From positions 806,001 to 870,000 of the forward strand of contig NZ_AFBG01000018.1 in NCBI RefSeq assembly GCF_000204195.1: DNA of 64,000 nt, read 5' to 3'. The first letter of the stretch is position 1, and each line of letters starts with the position of its first letter. The notes below the pieces were generated by a model. That model made no database searches. It saw only the letters and a program-made list of their open reading frames with translations, and was not told the origin of the DNA. Shown here piece by piece: positions 9,890 to 18,072 of this stretch. Position numbers and translations under genes: made by a program. This stretch comes from Acidovorax radicis N35 (GTDB taxonomy: Bacteria; Pseudomonadota; Gammaproteobacteria; Burkholderiales; Burkholderiaceae_C).

Positions 9890-10026
9890 TGAAGTGTCTC
9901 CAGGTGTTGTTGTGTTTTTGCGCTTGCACGCGCCAGGGCTTTTTTTGAAACTGACGCTCATCCAACCAGAGCCGCCAGGCAGCGAAGTGGGCTTTCCTTC
10001 TGCATGCGCTGGCCGCTCAATGGCTG

Positions 10027-10995
10027 TTAGTACTTCCGGTTCGGAAACTCTTTGGCAGCCACTTCCATCGGGAAGATGCCTTCTTCCGTCACGATGCGCT
10101 TTTGCACCGCCTTGCCGGCCTTGATGTCCTTGACCGCGCTCATCAGTTGCGGACCCAGCAGGGGGCTGCACTCCACGCTCACGTTGAGCTTGCCGGCGAT
10201 CATGGCTTCGAAGGCGCCCTTGACCGCGTCGATGGAGATGATGGTGATGTCCTTGGCGGGCTTGAGGCCGGCTTCTTCGATGGCCTGGATCGCACCGATG
10301 GCCATGTCGTCGTTGTGCGCGTACAGCACGTTGATCTTCTTGCCCTCGGCCTTCAGGAAGGCTTCCATCACTTCCTTGCCCTTGGCGCGCGTGAAGTCGC
10401 CGGTCTGCGAGCGCAGGATCTTGAACTTTGGGTCGGCCTTGATGACTTCTTCAAAGCCCTTCTTGCGGTCGATGGCGGGGGCGGAGCCCACGGTGCCTTG
10501 CAGTTCGACGATGTTGACCTCGCCCTTTTGGTCCTTCATCTTCTCGACCAGCCAGCGGCCGGCCTTGCGGCCTTCTTCCACAAAGTCCGATCCCATGAAG
10601 GTGACGTACAGCGAGGTGTCCTTGGTGTTCACCGCACGGTCGGTCAGCACCACGGGGATCTTGGCGGCCTTGGCTTCGCGCAGCACGGGTTCCCAGCCGG
10701 ACTCGACCACGGGCGAGAACGCAATCACGTCCACCTTCTGGGCGATGAAGGAGCGGATGGCCTTGATCTGGTTTTCCTGCTTTTGCTGGGCGTCCGAGAA
10801 TTTCAGCTCAATCCCGGCCTCCTTGGCGGCGGACTTGATCGACTCGGTATTGGCGGTGCGCCACTCGCTCTCGGCCCCCACCTGGCTGAAACCCAGCACG
10901 ATGGGCTTTTGGGCCCATGCAGCTGCGGGGAGCAGTGCGGCCACGGGCGCGCAAGCAAGGGCTGCGGCAACAGTGCGGCGGTTCAATTTCATCAT
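10027..10995 (-). CDS. ytfQ: Periplasmic sugar-binding protein, YtfQ type
   Basis: 322 residues with a cleavable signal peptide (LAAAWAQ), then [20 protein letters not shown], the unmistakable start of YtfQ-type furanose receptors. [20 protein letters not shown] and [20 protein letters not shown] also fit periplasmic binding protein group 4. It would deliver a furanose sugar (galactofuranose in E. coli; L-arabinofuranose is plausible here) to YtfR/YtfT/YjfF. Those partner genes are not adjacent: the whole chvE-gguA-gguB set lies between the receptor and its ATPase, so one operon carries two interleaved importers. Confidence 0.95.
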   Translation of the reverse strand: MMKLNRRTVAAALACAPVAALLPAAAWAQKPIVLGFSQVGAESEWRTANTESIKSAAKEAGIELKFSDAQQKQENQIKAIRSFIAQKVDVIAFSPVVESGWEPVLREAKAAKIPVVLTDRAVNTKDTSLYVTFMGSDFVEEGRKAGRWLVEKMKDQKGEVNIVELQGTVGSAPAIDRKKGFEEVIKADPKFKILRSQTGDFTRAKGKEVMEAFLKAEGKKINVLYAHNDDMAIGAIQAIEEAGLKPAKDITIISIDAVKGAFEAMIAGKLNVSVECSPLLGPQLMSAVKDIKAGKAVQKRIVTEEGIFPMEVAAKEFPNRKY

Positions 10996-11064
10996 CTTGT
11001 CTCCTGTCTTTAATGGTTGGTTGACGATGGGTTGCGGGATCGGTGACCGGGGAGAGGCTGGGGC

Positions 11065-12516
11065 TCAGGCCAGCATGTAGCCTGTCTTGACGGTGGTGTA
11101 GAACTCGGCAGCGTAGCGGCCCTGTTCGCGCGGGCCATGGCTCGACTCCTTGCGGCCGCCAAAGGGCACGTGGAAGTCCACACCCGCCGTGGGCAGGTTC
11201 ACCATGGTCATGCCCACCACGGCGTGGCGCTTGAAGTGCATGGCGTGCTTGAGCGACGTGGTGCAGATGCCTGCACACAGGCCAAACGGCGTGTCGTTGG
11301 CCAGGGCCAGCGCGTGTTCGTAGTCGTCCGCGCGCAGCACGCAGGCCACCGGGCCAAAAACTTCTTCGCGGGCGATGCGGTGCTCGGGCCGGGCCAGGAA
11401 CAGCGCCGGGCTCATGTAGTGGCCGGGTGTGGCGCGCTCCAGGCGCTCGCCGCCCCACACATGCTCGGCGCCTTCATTGCGAGCGATCTCCACGTAACCC
11501 AGGTTCTGCTCCAGCTGGCTGCTGTCCACCACCGGGCCCATTTCGGTGCCACGCTCCAGCGCGTGGCCCACCTTCAGGCTGACCAGCCGCTGGCGCAGCC
11601 GGGCCACAAAGGCGTCGTGCACGCTGGATTCCACAATCAGGCGGCTGGACGCCGTGCAGCGCTGGCCGGTGGAGAAGTACGAGCCCTGCAGTGCGCAGTC
11701 GATGGCCTGGTCCATGTCGGCGTCGGCCAGGACGATGAGTGGGTTCTTGCCCCCCATCTCCAGCTGCACCTTGGCGCGGCGTTGACTGGCGGCGCGCAGG
11801 ATGCGGTCGCCCGTGGCAACCGACCCGGTGAAGCTCAGCGCATTGACCAGCGGGTGGTCCACCAGCGTCTGCCCCACCTCGCGGCCGCTGCCCATGATGA
11901 GGTTGAATGCGCCGGCGGGCAGGCCGCTGCGGCTGATGATCTCGGCCAGCGCCCAGCCACAGGCGGGTACCAGCTCGGCGGGCTTGAAGACCACCGTGTT
12001 GCCGTAGGCCAGCGCCGGGGCGATCTTCCAGGCCGGGATGGCAAACGGGAAGTTCCACGGCGCGATGATGCCCACCACGCCCACGGGTTCGCGGGTCACG
12101 TCCACCTGCACGCCCTGGCGCACCGATGCCATCAGTTCGCCCGGGATGCGCAGGGCCTCGCCTGCGAAGAACTTGAAGATCTGTCCGCTGCGGGCGACCT
12201 CGGCCACGGCCTCGGGCAGGGTCTTGCCTTCTTCGCGGGCCAGCAGGGCGCCCAGTTCGTCCTTGCGGGCCAGCAGCTCGCTGCCGATCAGGTCCAGCAC
12301 ATCGGCACGGCGTTGCGGGGTGCTTTGGCTCCAGGTGGGCAGGGCATCCACGGCAGCCCGCACGGCCAGCTCGGTCTGGTTGCGGTCCGCCCGGGCGTAT
12401 TCGGCCACCACTTCGCGGGTGTCCGACGGGTTGGTGCTCACGCCTGTGGTGGTGCCGATTTCCCACCGGCCGTTGATCAGGTGCCGGGGGCTGAGCTGGA
12501 GGTCGCCGAGCTTCAT
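11065..12516 (-). CDS. NAD(P)-dependent aldehyde dehydrogenase, probably 2-ketoglutarate semialdehyde dehydrogenase
   Basis: 483 residues, standard ALDH length. Visible active-site elements are Asn155 (PWNFPFA), Glu253 (LEMGGKNP) and nucleophile Cys287 (GQRCTAS). As the first gene of the sugar operon and next to a dehydratase for sugar acids, it most likely oxidises 2-ketoglutarate semialdehyde to 2-ketoglutarate, the last step of the Weimberg-type pentose pathway. A glycolaldehyde or other aldehyde substrate remains possible because ALDH subfamilies are hard to separate by eye. The gene is divergent from a GbpR-like LysR gene across a 137-base promoter region. Confidence 0.9.
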   Translation of the reverse strand: MKLGDLQLSPRHLINGRWEIGTTTGVSTNPSDTREVVAEYARADRNQTELAVRAAVDALPTWSQSTPQRRADVLDLIGSELLARKDELGALLAREEGKTLPEAVAEVARSGQIFKFFAGEALRIPGELMASVRQGVQVDVTREPVGVVGIIAPWNFPFAIPAWKIAPALAYGNTVVFKPAELVPACGWALAEIISRSGLPAGAFNLIMGSGREVGQTLVDHPLVNALSFTGSVATGDRILRAASQRRAKVQLEMGGKNPLIVLADADMDQAIDCALQGSYFSTGQRCTASSRLIVESSVHDAFVARLRQRLVSLKVGHALERGTEMGPVVDSSQLEQNLGYVEIARNEGAEHVWGGERLERATPGHYMSPALFLARPEHRIAREEVFGPVACVLRADDYEHALALANDTPFGLCAGICTTSLKHAMHFKRHAVVGMTMVNLPTAGVDFHVPFGGRKESSHGPREQGRYAAEFYTTVKTGYMLA

Positions 12517-12561
12517 GGAGAGAGGCCTTTGTTGCTGTTGCGGCGAAGTCTATGGAGGATT

Positions 12562-12580
12562 TTGATATCAATCCAATCAT
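12562..12580. promoter_or_regulatory. Candidate LysR operator in the divergent promoter
   Basis: The short palindrome TTGATATCAA (12562-12571), followed by TCCAATCAT, lies in an AT-rich stretch between the ALDH gene and the GbpR-like regulator. Related ATCAAT elements lie between the SDR and lactonase genes at 15397-15450. Inference from shared pattern and position only. Confidence 0.45.
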
Positions 12581-12653
12581 TTTTTAGACAAAATAGATAT
12601 CTTTCTTCGCATTCTGGAAAACCCCTCCTTCGCTTCCGCCACCCCATCCATCC

Positions 12654-13616
12654 ATGAGCACCTACAACCACTGGTTCATCCGCGCCCGCCTCAAGACGCG
12701 CCAACTGCTGCTGCTGGTGGCGCTGGCCGAGGAAGGCAACATCCACCGCGCCGCCCAGGTGCTGAGCATGACGCAGCCTGCTGCGTCCAAGCTGCTCAAG
12801 GACCTGGAGGACGTGCTGGAGGTGCCGCTGTTCGAGCGCCTGCCGCGCGGCATGCGGCCCACTTGGTATGGCGAAACCATGATCCGCCACGCCCGCATGG
12901 CCCTGGCCAGCCTGAACCAGGCGCACGACGAGATCGGCGCGCTCAAGACCGGCCACTACGGCCAGGTGGGCATCGGCGCTATCACCTCACCGGGCCTGAG
13001 CCTGCTGCCCGCCGCCGTGGCGCTGGTCAAGCAGGAGCACCCCAGCCTGCGCATCTCGCTCGACATTGAAACCAGCCCGGTGCTGCTGGAGCGGCTGGAG
13101 CAGGGCAAGCTCGACATCGTGGTGGGCCGCCTGTATGAAGAGCACGACAAAGGCAACCTGCGCTACGAACCGCTGACGGAGGAGCTGGTCTGCGCCATCA
13201 CCCGGCCCGGCCATCCGCTGTCGAGCATGAGCGGGCTGACGCTGCGCGACGTGGTCTCAGCCGGCTGGATCGTGCCGCCTGCCGGCAGTGTGCTGCGCCA
13301 TCGGTTCGACCTGATGTTCCAGCAGGATGGGCTGGCGCCGCCGCTGCACACGGTGGAGACATCGGCGCTGTTGTTCATCACGCGCATGCTGCAGCAGAGC
13401 GACATGATTGCAGTGGTGGGGGCGGATGTGGCGCACTACTACGCGGCGCACGGCCTTGTGACGGTGTTGCCGCTGGAGATGCCTTGCCATATGGATGCGT
13501 TCGGGATCATCACGCGGTCGGATAGGCTGTTGTCACCTGCGGCCAAGGTGATGATGAGGGCGTTGAAGCAGACGAGTCTGGTGCAGTACGGGCGGAGGCT
13601 GGAGGCGGGGGATTGA
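12654..13616 (+). CDS. gbpR: LysR-family regulator, GbpR-like (sugar-binding-protein regulator)
   Basis: 320 residues with an N-terminal winged helix (LLLLVALAEEGNIHRAAQVL, QPAASKLLKDLEDVL) and a C-terminal effector domain. The start FIRARLKTRQL and the phrase ERLPRGMRPTWYGE are typical of GbpR, the LysR protein that controls chvE-type galactose/arabinose uptake genes in Rhizobiales and Azospirillum. It is divergent from the ALDH-ytfQ-chvE operon and so is the natural candidate for its sugar-responsive regulator; it may also control the SDR/lactonase pair. The effector is unknown. Confidence 0.9.
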   Translation: MSTYNHWFIRARLKTRQLLLLVALAEEGNIHRAAQVLSMTQPAASKLLKDLEDVLEVPLFERLPRGMRPTWYGETMIRHARMALASLNQAHDEIGALKTGHYGQVGIGAITSPGLSLLPAAVALVKQEHPSLRISLDIETSPVLLERLEQGKLDIVVGRLYEEHDKGNLRYEPLTEELVCAITRPGHPLSSMSGLTLRDVVSAGWIVPPAGSVLRHRFDLMFQQDGLAPPLHTVETSALLFITRMLQQSDMIAVVGADVAHYYAAHGLVTVLPLEMPCHMDAFGIITRSDRLLSPAAKVMMRALKQTSLVQYGRRLEAGD

Positions 13617-13627
13617 TTTTTTGAATC

Positions 13628-13680
13628 GAATTGGTTGCTGGCGCTTTCTGGCAAAGCGCTAGCAGCTATTGTTTTTGTAG
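13628..13680. repeat. Dispersed repeat family 1, copy 1 (left arm of composite palindrome)
   Basis: Core GCTGGCGCTTTCTGGCAAAG then CGCTAGCAGCTATTG. Inverted relative to copy 2 at 14501. Confidence 0.8.
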
Positions 13681-14500
13681 TCCTTTGTTCTTGCGGACCC
13701 GTTCGGGCTGAGCCTGCCGAAGCCAGTGCTTGTGCGCTGGTTTGGTGGTGTGCTTGTGTGGAGGGCGGGAGCCGGGTCTCGCCCCGGCGGGCGAGGTACT
13801 TGTTCTTTGCTTCGCCAAAGAAAAGTACCCAAAAGAAAGGCGACCCCCAGTCTGCGACCCCTTCGCTTCGCTGCGGGGCAACCTGCGTCGGGGCGGTTGC
13901 GGGGTGCGCCGCAGAACTCACTTCGCTGCTTTGCAGCTCCGTTCGGACAACTGCGGCGAGTCAGTTCACGAAGCACGCGCGCTCCGACGCGCGTGCCACC
14001 CCGCAACCGCCCCGCCGCAGGCGCAGCCAGCAGGGGGTGGACAGCCGAACATCCAACAGCCGAACAGCCGCACGGGCCTTTGCTTCGCTCGGCCGCGCCT
14101 GCGCAGCGCGTGGCGCTTGCGCCCGCGAGGTGGGGCCGAGCGCAGCGACGGCCCGAATGGATGTCCGATCCCGGTGGGTTCCCTTCAGGATGCGCCGAGG
14201 AGCGGAGGTTTTGGCGGATCAGGGCTCGCGTCTGTTTGAGTGACGCGAAGCGGCGCGAGTTTAGCGAGACCCCGTCAAAACTGAGCACCGCAGGTTGCCC
14301 GTAGCGAAGCGAAGGGACGCAGCGTGTAGGGTCGCCTTCTCTTTGGTGACTTTCTCTTGGCGATCCAAGAAAAAGTTACTGCGCCGCCGGGCGCACACCC
14401 CGGCCTCCGCCCTCAAACCAGGCACGCCGCACAGATCAGCGAACGAGCGTGCCCCGGCTCCGACAAGCTCAGTCGAACGGACGAGGGCCCCGCAGGAACT

Positions 14501-14545
14501 GCAAAAACCATAGCTGCCAGCGCTTGATAGAAAAGCGCTGGAGCC
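14501..14545. repeat. Dispersed repeat family 1, copy 2 (right arm of composite palindrome)
   Basis: Core CATAGCTGCCAGCGCTTGAT then AGAAAAGCGCTGGAGCC. It ends close to the stop codon of the SDR gene. Confidence 0.8.
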
Positions 14546-14562
14546 TAAAAAGACCTAAAAAC

Positions 14563-15396
14563 TCAAACCCACCCCGCATCCACCTTGAACTCCTGCGCCG
14601 TACACATTGCCCCATCGTCCGACGCCAAGAACAGCACCATGCGCGCAATATCATGCGGCCGCAGTTTGTCCGGCAAACACTGGTTCCGTGCAATCTCCTC
14701 CTCGCCCTTCGCATCGAGCCACAGCTTGATCTGCCGCTCCGTCATCACCCAGCCGGGCGACACGGTGTTGATGCGGATGCGGTCCTGCCCCAGCGTCTTG
14801 GCCAGCCCGCGCGTGAGGCCGTTCACCGACGACTTGGCGATCGCATAGCAGGGGTAGCCCGTGCCCTTGCCCTGCCAGCCGGTGGAGCCCAGGTTGACCA
14901 CCGAGCCGCCGCCCAGCTTGCGCATGCCTGGCACCACGGACTGGATGGCGAAGAAGGCCGGGCGTTCGTTGATGGCCATGCGCTCGTCGTAGTAGGCGGG
15001 CGTGACGGATTCCAGCGTGTGGCGGTCGTCGCTGGCCACGTTGTTCACCAGCACCGAAAAGTCGCCCAGCTCGGCGGCGGCCTCGGCAATGCAGGCCTGC
15101 AGTGCCCCGATATCGCGCACATCGCAGGTGCGCCACCAGGGGCGCTCCATGCCGGCGTCGGCCAGTTGCTGCGCCAGGGCCTCGCTGGCCTCGCGGGCCA
15201 CGTCCACAAAGGCTACGCGGGCGCCTTGTTCTGCAAACGCGGCCACGATGGCGGCGCCAATGCCGCTGCCGCCGCCCGTGATGAACACCGAGCGCCCGCG
15301 CAGGCTGGGAAAGCGCGACAAGCCCTGCGACCCTGCCGCCGTGGTGGTGCTGGAGGAGGAAGAGGAGGGGAGATACGTGTCGGAAGAATGTGACAT
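14563..15396 (-). CDS. SDR-family aldose (pentose/galactose) 1-dehydrogenase
   Basis: 277-residue classical short-chain dehydrogenase. The NAD(P) motif TGGGSGIG is at 40-47, an Asp65 at the end of strand two suggests NAD preference, and NNV is at 118-120. The catalytic set is Ser171, Tyr184 and Lys188 (YAIAK). A serine-rich, poorly conserved lead of about 30 residues precedes the fold. Next to an SMP-30 lactonase (divergent) and aldose epimerase it most likely oxidises an aldopyranose such as L-arabinose, D-xylose or D-galactose at C1 to the lactone. The exact sugar cannot be read from the sequence. The stop codon abuts the composite palindrome. Confidence 0.88.
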   Translation of the reverse strand: MSHSSDTYLPSSSSSSTTTAAGSQGLSRFPSLRGRSVFITGGGSGIGAAIVAAFAEQGARVAFVDVAREASEALAQQLADAGMERPWWRTCDVRDIGALQACIAEAAAELGDFSVLVNNVASDDRHTLESVTPAYYDERMAINERPAFFAIQSVVPGMRKLGGGSVVNLGSTGWQGKGTGYPCYAIAKSSVNGLTRGLAKTLGQDRIRINTVSPGWVMTERQIKLWLDAKGEEEIARNQCLPDKLRPHDIARMVLFLASDDGAMCTAQEFKVDAGWV

Positions 15397-15517
15397 ATCA
15401 ATATATATATCAATTGATGGTAAAAATATTCATTACAGGCATCAATTGGCGTTGATAAGATGCCGTCCGTCAAGTGCCTGGCAGCAGGCAAGTGCAAAAA
15501 AACTACCGGAGACAAGC
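15397..15517. promoter_or_regulatory. Divergent promoter region between SDR and lactonase genes
   Basis: AT-rich 121 bases with CATATCAATATATATATC and the palindrome ATCAATTGAT (15409-15418), plus a further ATCAATTG at 15441. The ATCAAT half-sites resemble the element in front of the GbpR-like gene, suggesting common control. Boxes for RNA polymerase cannot be fixed with confidence. Confidence 0.5.
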
Positions 15518-16465
15518 GTGCACCACCTGGATAACCCCCTCCAACCGCTTGCGGGCGCTGCCTTTGCTACCCCCGTGGCCGGGGCCGTGCGCTGTGTGCA
15601 GGCGCTGGGCTGCGAACTGGGCGAAGGCCTGCTGTGGTCTGTGCGCGAACAAGCCCTGTACTGGGTGGACATCCTTGCATGCCACCTGCACCGGTGGGAC
15701 CCCGCCAGCGGCGCGCTGCAGCGCTGGACCTTTGCCGAAGAAATCTCTGCCTTGGCCGAACGTGCCCAGGCACCGGGCCTCATCGTGACCCTGCGCCGGG
15801 GTTTTGCCCTGTTCGACCCAGCCACCGATGCCGTACCCCGCTACCTGCACCAGCCCGAGCCCGAGCGCCTGGGCAACCGCTTCAACGACGGCAAGTGCGA
15901 TGCGCAGGGCCGCTTCTGGGCGGGCTCCATGGACTTTGCCTGCGAGGCCCCCACCGGCGCGCTCTACCGCTACGACCCCGATGGACGCTGCACGCGCCAC
16001 GACGACGGTTTTGCTGTGACCAACGGCCCCACCTGGTCTGGCACGGGGCAGGGCACGGCCATGTATTTCAACGCCACCATCGAAGGCAACACCTACCGCT
16101 ACGACAGCGACCCCGCCACGGGCACCGTGTCGAACAAAACGCTGTGGAAACACTGGCTGCCCGAAGACGGCTTGCCCGATGGCATGACGACCGACGCCCA
16201 GGGCCGCGTGTGGATTGCGCACTGGGGCGGCTGGTGCGTCACCTGCCACGACCCCGTCACCGCCGCCGAGCTGGGCCGTGTGACCTTGCCCGTGAGCCAG
16301 GTCACCACCTGCGCCTTTGGCGGCGCCGACCTGCGCACGCTGTTCATCACTTCGGCGCGGGTGGGCCTCACCCCCGAGCAGCTCGCTGCCGAGCCCCTGG
16401 CCGGCGCTCTGTTTGCGGTGGACACCGACAGCCTGGGCCTGCCGGCCCATCCGTTTGGCGGCTGA
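15518..16465 (+). CDS. SMP-30/gluconolactonase-family sugar lactonase
   Basis: 315 residues starting at GTG 15518, chosen because GGAG lies six bases before it and the protein then begins at normal family length; the open frame extends upstream into the divergent SDR gene. Six-bladed beta-propeller family. Metal ligands are visible as Glu36 (LGEGLLW), Asn169 (VTNGPTW) and Asp221 (LPDGMT), with substrate loop RFNDGKCD at 121-128. It hydrolyses the sugar lactone made by the SDR dehydrogenase to the free aldonate, the dehydratase substrate. The aldose epimerase gene follows after about 110 bases. Confidence 0.9.
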   Translation: MHHLDNPLQPLAGAAFATPVAGAVRCVQALGCELGEGLLWSVREQALYWVDILACHLHRWDPASGALQRWTFAEEISALAERAQAPGLIVTLRRGFALFDPATDAVPRYLHQPEPERLGNRFNDGKCDAQGRFWAGSMDFACEAPTGALYRYDPDGRCTRHDDGFAVTNGPTWSGTGQGTAMYFNATIEGNTYRYDSDPATGTVSNKTLWKHWLPEDGLPDGMTTDAQGRVWIAHWGGWCVTCHDPVTAAELGRVTLPVSQVTTCAFGGADLRTLFITSARVGLTPEQLAAEPLAGALFAVDTDSLGLPAHPFGG

Positions 16466-16573
16466 GAGCCCTGCACCTGGCATTGCCTGTGTTCCTGCAG
16501 GCCCGTCAGCGTGCCGGACAGCCCCCGCCCGTCCTGCCATTCCTTTTTTCAACCCTTTTCAGAAAGCCCACCC

Positions 16574-17521
16574 ATGACCGAGGCCTCCCACCCCATCGTC
16601 TGGCTGCACCACGCCGGCCAGCATCTTGGCCTGGTGCCCTCGCTGGGCGGCAGCGTTGCGGCCTGGCAGATCGACGACCCGGAGGGTTCGCAGGCCCGCA
16701 TCGACCTGTGGCGGCTGTGGGACGGCAAGACGCCGGACCTGTACCAGATGGCGTCCTTTGCCATGGTGCCCTGGTCCAACCGCATCAGCGGCGGCGGGTT
16801 TGAGCACGCCGGGCAGTTCCACCCCATGCAGCCCAACCGCGCGGGCGAGCCCTATCCCATCCATGGCGACGGCTGGCTGCAGCCCTGGCAGATCACCCAG
16901 CCAGCGGCCGACACGCTGCAGATGACCTTGCGCTCGCAGCACTTTGACGGCAACCCGTACGACTACGAATGTGTGCAGACCTTCCGCCTGGTGGATGGCG
17001 GCCTGGACCAGTCGGTGCAGGTGCGCCACCTGGGGCCAGAGCCGCTGCCCTACGGCCTGGGCCTGCACCCCTGGTTTCCGCGCACGCCTGCCACGCGTAT
17101 CACGGCCCCGGTGCAGGCCGTCTGGCTGTGCGGCAACGACCCGTTGCCCACGGAGCTGACCCCGCAATTCCCCCCCGGTTGGGACCTGAATGCCGGTGCT
17201 TCGGCCCATGGCGGCCTGATCGACAACGCCTACACGGGCTGGGGCGGCACGGCGCAAATCGACTGGCCCGAGCGCGGCCTGCGCCTGACCGCCCACATGC
17301 CCGACTTTGCGCAAGACGGTGGCACCGCCCGGCACTACTGCCTGATCTACCGCCCGCCCCAGGGCTCCGCCTTCTGTTTTGAACCCATCACCCAGCCCAT
17401 CGACGCTTTCCACCAGCCCGGGCAGCCCGGGCTGCGCACCCTGGCGCAGGGGGAGGCGACGGCACTGAAGGTGGAGTGGCGCTACCGCAGCGGCGCGGGG
17501 GCAGCGGGTTCGGGTCAGTAG
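16574..17521 (+). CDS. galM: Aldose 1-epimerase family protein (GalM-like)
   Basis: 315 residues from ATG 16574; an earlier in-frame GTG at 16511 is less likely. It shows VPWSNRISGG (Asn69, Arg70), YPIHGDGW (His97) and GLGLHPWF (His165), with a Glu in the late FEPITQPIDAF segment, the binding and catalytic positions of galactose mutarotases. It interconverts alpha and beta anomers, supplying the anomer the dehydrogenase uses. It lies in the same direction behind the lactonase and is probably co-transcribed with it. The downstream gap carries a family 1 palindrome. Confidence 0.9.
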   Translation: MTEASHPIVWLHHAGQHLGLVPSLGGSVAAWQIDDPEGSQARIDLWRLWDGKTPDLYQMASFAMVPWSNRISGGGFEHAGQFHPMQPNRAGEPYPIHGDGWLQPWQITQPAADTLQMTLRSQHFDGNPYDYECVQTFRLVDGGLDQSVQVRHLGPEPLPYGLGLHPWFPRTPATRITAPVQAVWLCGNDPLPTELTPQFPPGWDLNAGASAHGGLIDNAYTGWGGTAQIDWPERGLRLTAHMPDFAQDGGTARHYCLIYRPPQGSAFCFEPITQPIDAFHQPGQPGLRTLAQGEATALKVEWRYRSGAGAAGSGQ

Positions 17522-17524
17522 ATT

Positions 17525-17598
17525 TTGATAAAAATTGGCCCTGGCGCTTGATGGGTAAAGTTTTATTGCTATTTAAAAAGTAGCAATCAAGCTAGGCC
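17525..17598. repeat. Dispersed repeat family 1, copy 3
   Basis: Blocks GGCCCTGGCGCTTGATGG, TTATTGCTATTT and TAGCAATCAAGC directly behind the epimerase stop codon. The hairpin part is less regular than in other copies. It may act as a bidirectional terminator. Confidence 0.7.
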
Positions 17599-17637
17599 AT
17601 TCCGCGCAGGCCTTTCGGGCCTGGCTAACGGACCTGA

Positions 17638-18072
17638 CTAATGGGCTGCCCCTGCCGCCCGCGCCGGTTTTGCCTTGGCCTTGGCTCCCTCGGCATTCAA
17701 GGCCACCGCTGCACGGATCAGCGCCTTGAAGGCCTCCGCGTCCACGGTGTCCCCTTCGTGGATATCAATGGCGCGCCGGGCGTTGCCGTCCAGGCTGGCG
17801 TTGAAGAGTTTTGCCGGGTCTGGCAACGAAGCACCTTTCAGAAAGGTCAGCTTCACCGCCGTTTTGTACGACTCGCCCGTGCACAGAATGCCGCCCAGCG
17901 ACCACACGGGCGTGCCTTTCCACTTCCACTCCTCCACCACCTCGGGCGCCGCCTCGTGGATCAGCTGGCGCATGCGGCCCAGCGCGGGCCCGCGCCAGTC
18001 CTGAAGGCTGGCGATGCGCTCGTCGATCAGCGCCGATGCGGGCGGGCCTTCGGGGGTTTTCGCGATGCTCAT
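17638..18072 (-). CDS. DUF1801 domain protein
   Basis: 144 residues. EEWKWKGTPVWSLGGILCTG and KTAVKLTFLKGASLPDP are hallmarks of the DUF1801 (YdhG-like, iron-chaperone-like fold) family of small cytoplasmic proteins, whose biochemical role is not established. The tail after residue 125 is a low-complexity Ala/Lys stretch. Its ATG overlaps the stop of the upstream SRPBCC gene by four bases, so the two are translated together. The pairing of DUF1801 and AHSA1-type genes is common in proteobacteria. Confidence 0.88.
   Translation of the reverse strand: MSIAKTPEGPPASALIDERIASLQDWRGPALGRMRQLIHEAAPEVVEEWKWKGTPVWSLGGILCTGESYKTAVKLTFLKGASLPDPAKLFNASLDGNARRAIDIHEGDTVDAEAFKALIRAAVALNAEGAKAKAKPARAAGAAH

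Larger units (their letters stand above)
13628..14560. repeat. Composite nested inverted repeat, about 0.93 kb, non-coding
   Basis: Fills the gap between the LysR and SDR genes. Several pairs of inverted blocks are nested around one another. Outer family 1 repeats lie at 13628-13680 and 14501-14545. CGTTCGGGCTGAGCCTGCCG (13700) faces its imperfect complement at 14457-14479. 13795-13847 (with TTCGCCAAAGAAAAGTACCC) faces 14328-14380. 13851-13887 (TTCGCTTCGCTGCGGGGCAA) faces 14289-14321. A perfect 18-base pair lies at 13889-13906 and 13997-14014. Long open frames occur here on both strands in several phases, as expected for GC-rich palindromes, but none resembles a protein and no start has a ribosome binding site. 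No transposase is present. Function unknown. Confidence 0.85.

Noticed and set aside
9890-10171. N-terminal extension of the ChvE-like receptor
   Set aside because: It would overlap the ytfQ-like gene by about 145 bases and would bury the signal peptide; GGAGA before ATG 9889 decides the start.
13635-14288. Overlapping open frames of about 200 codons on both strands in the gap behind the GbpR-like gene
   Set aside because: They lie in the composite palindrome and are symmetric by-products of inverted GC-rich repeats; none resembles a protein. Similar stretches are often mis-annotated as hypothetical proteins.
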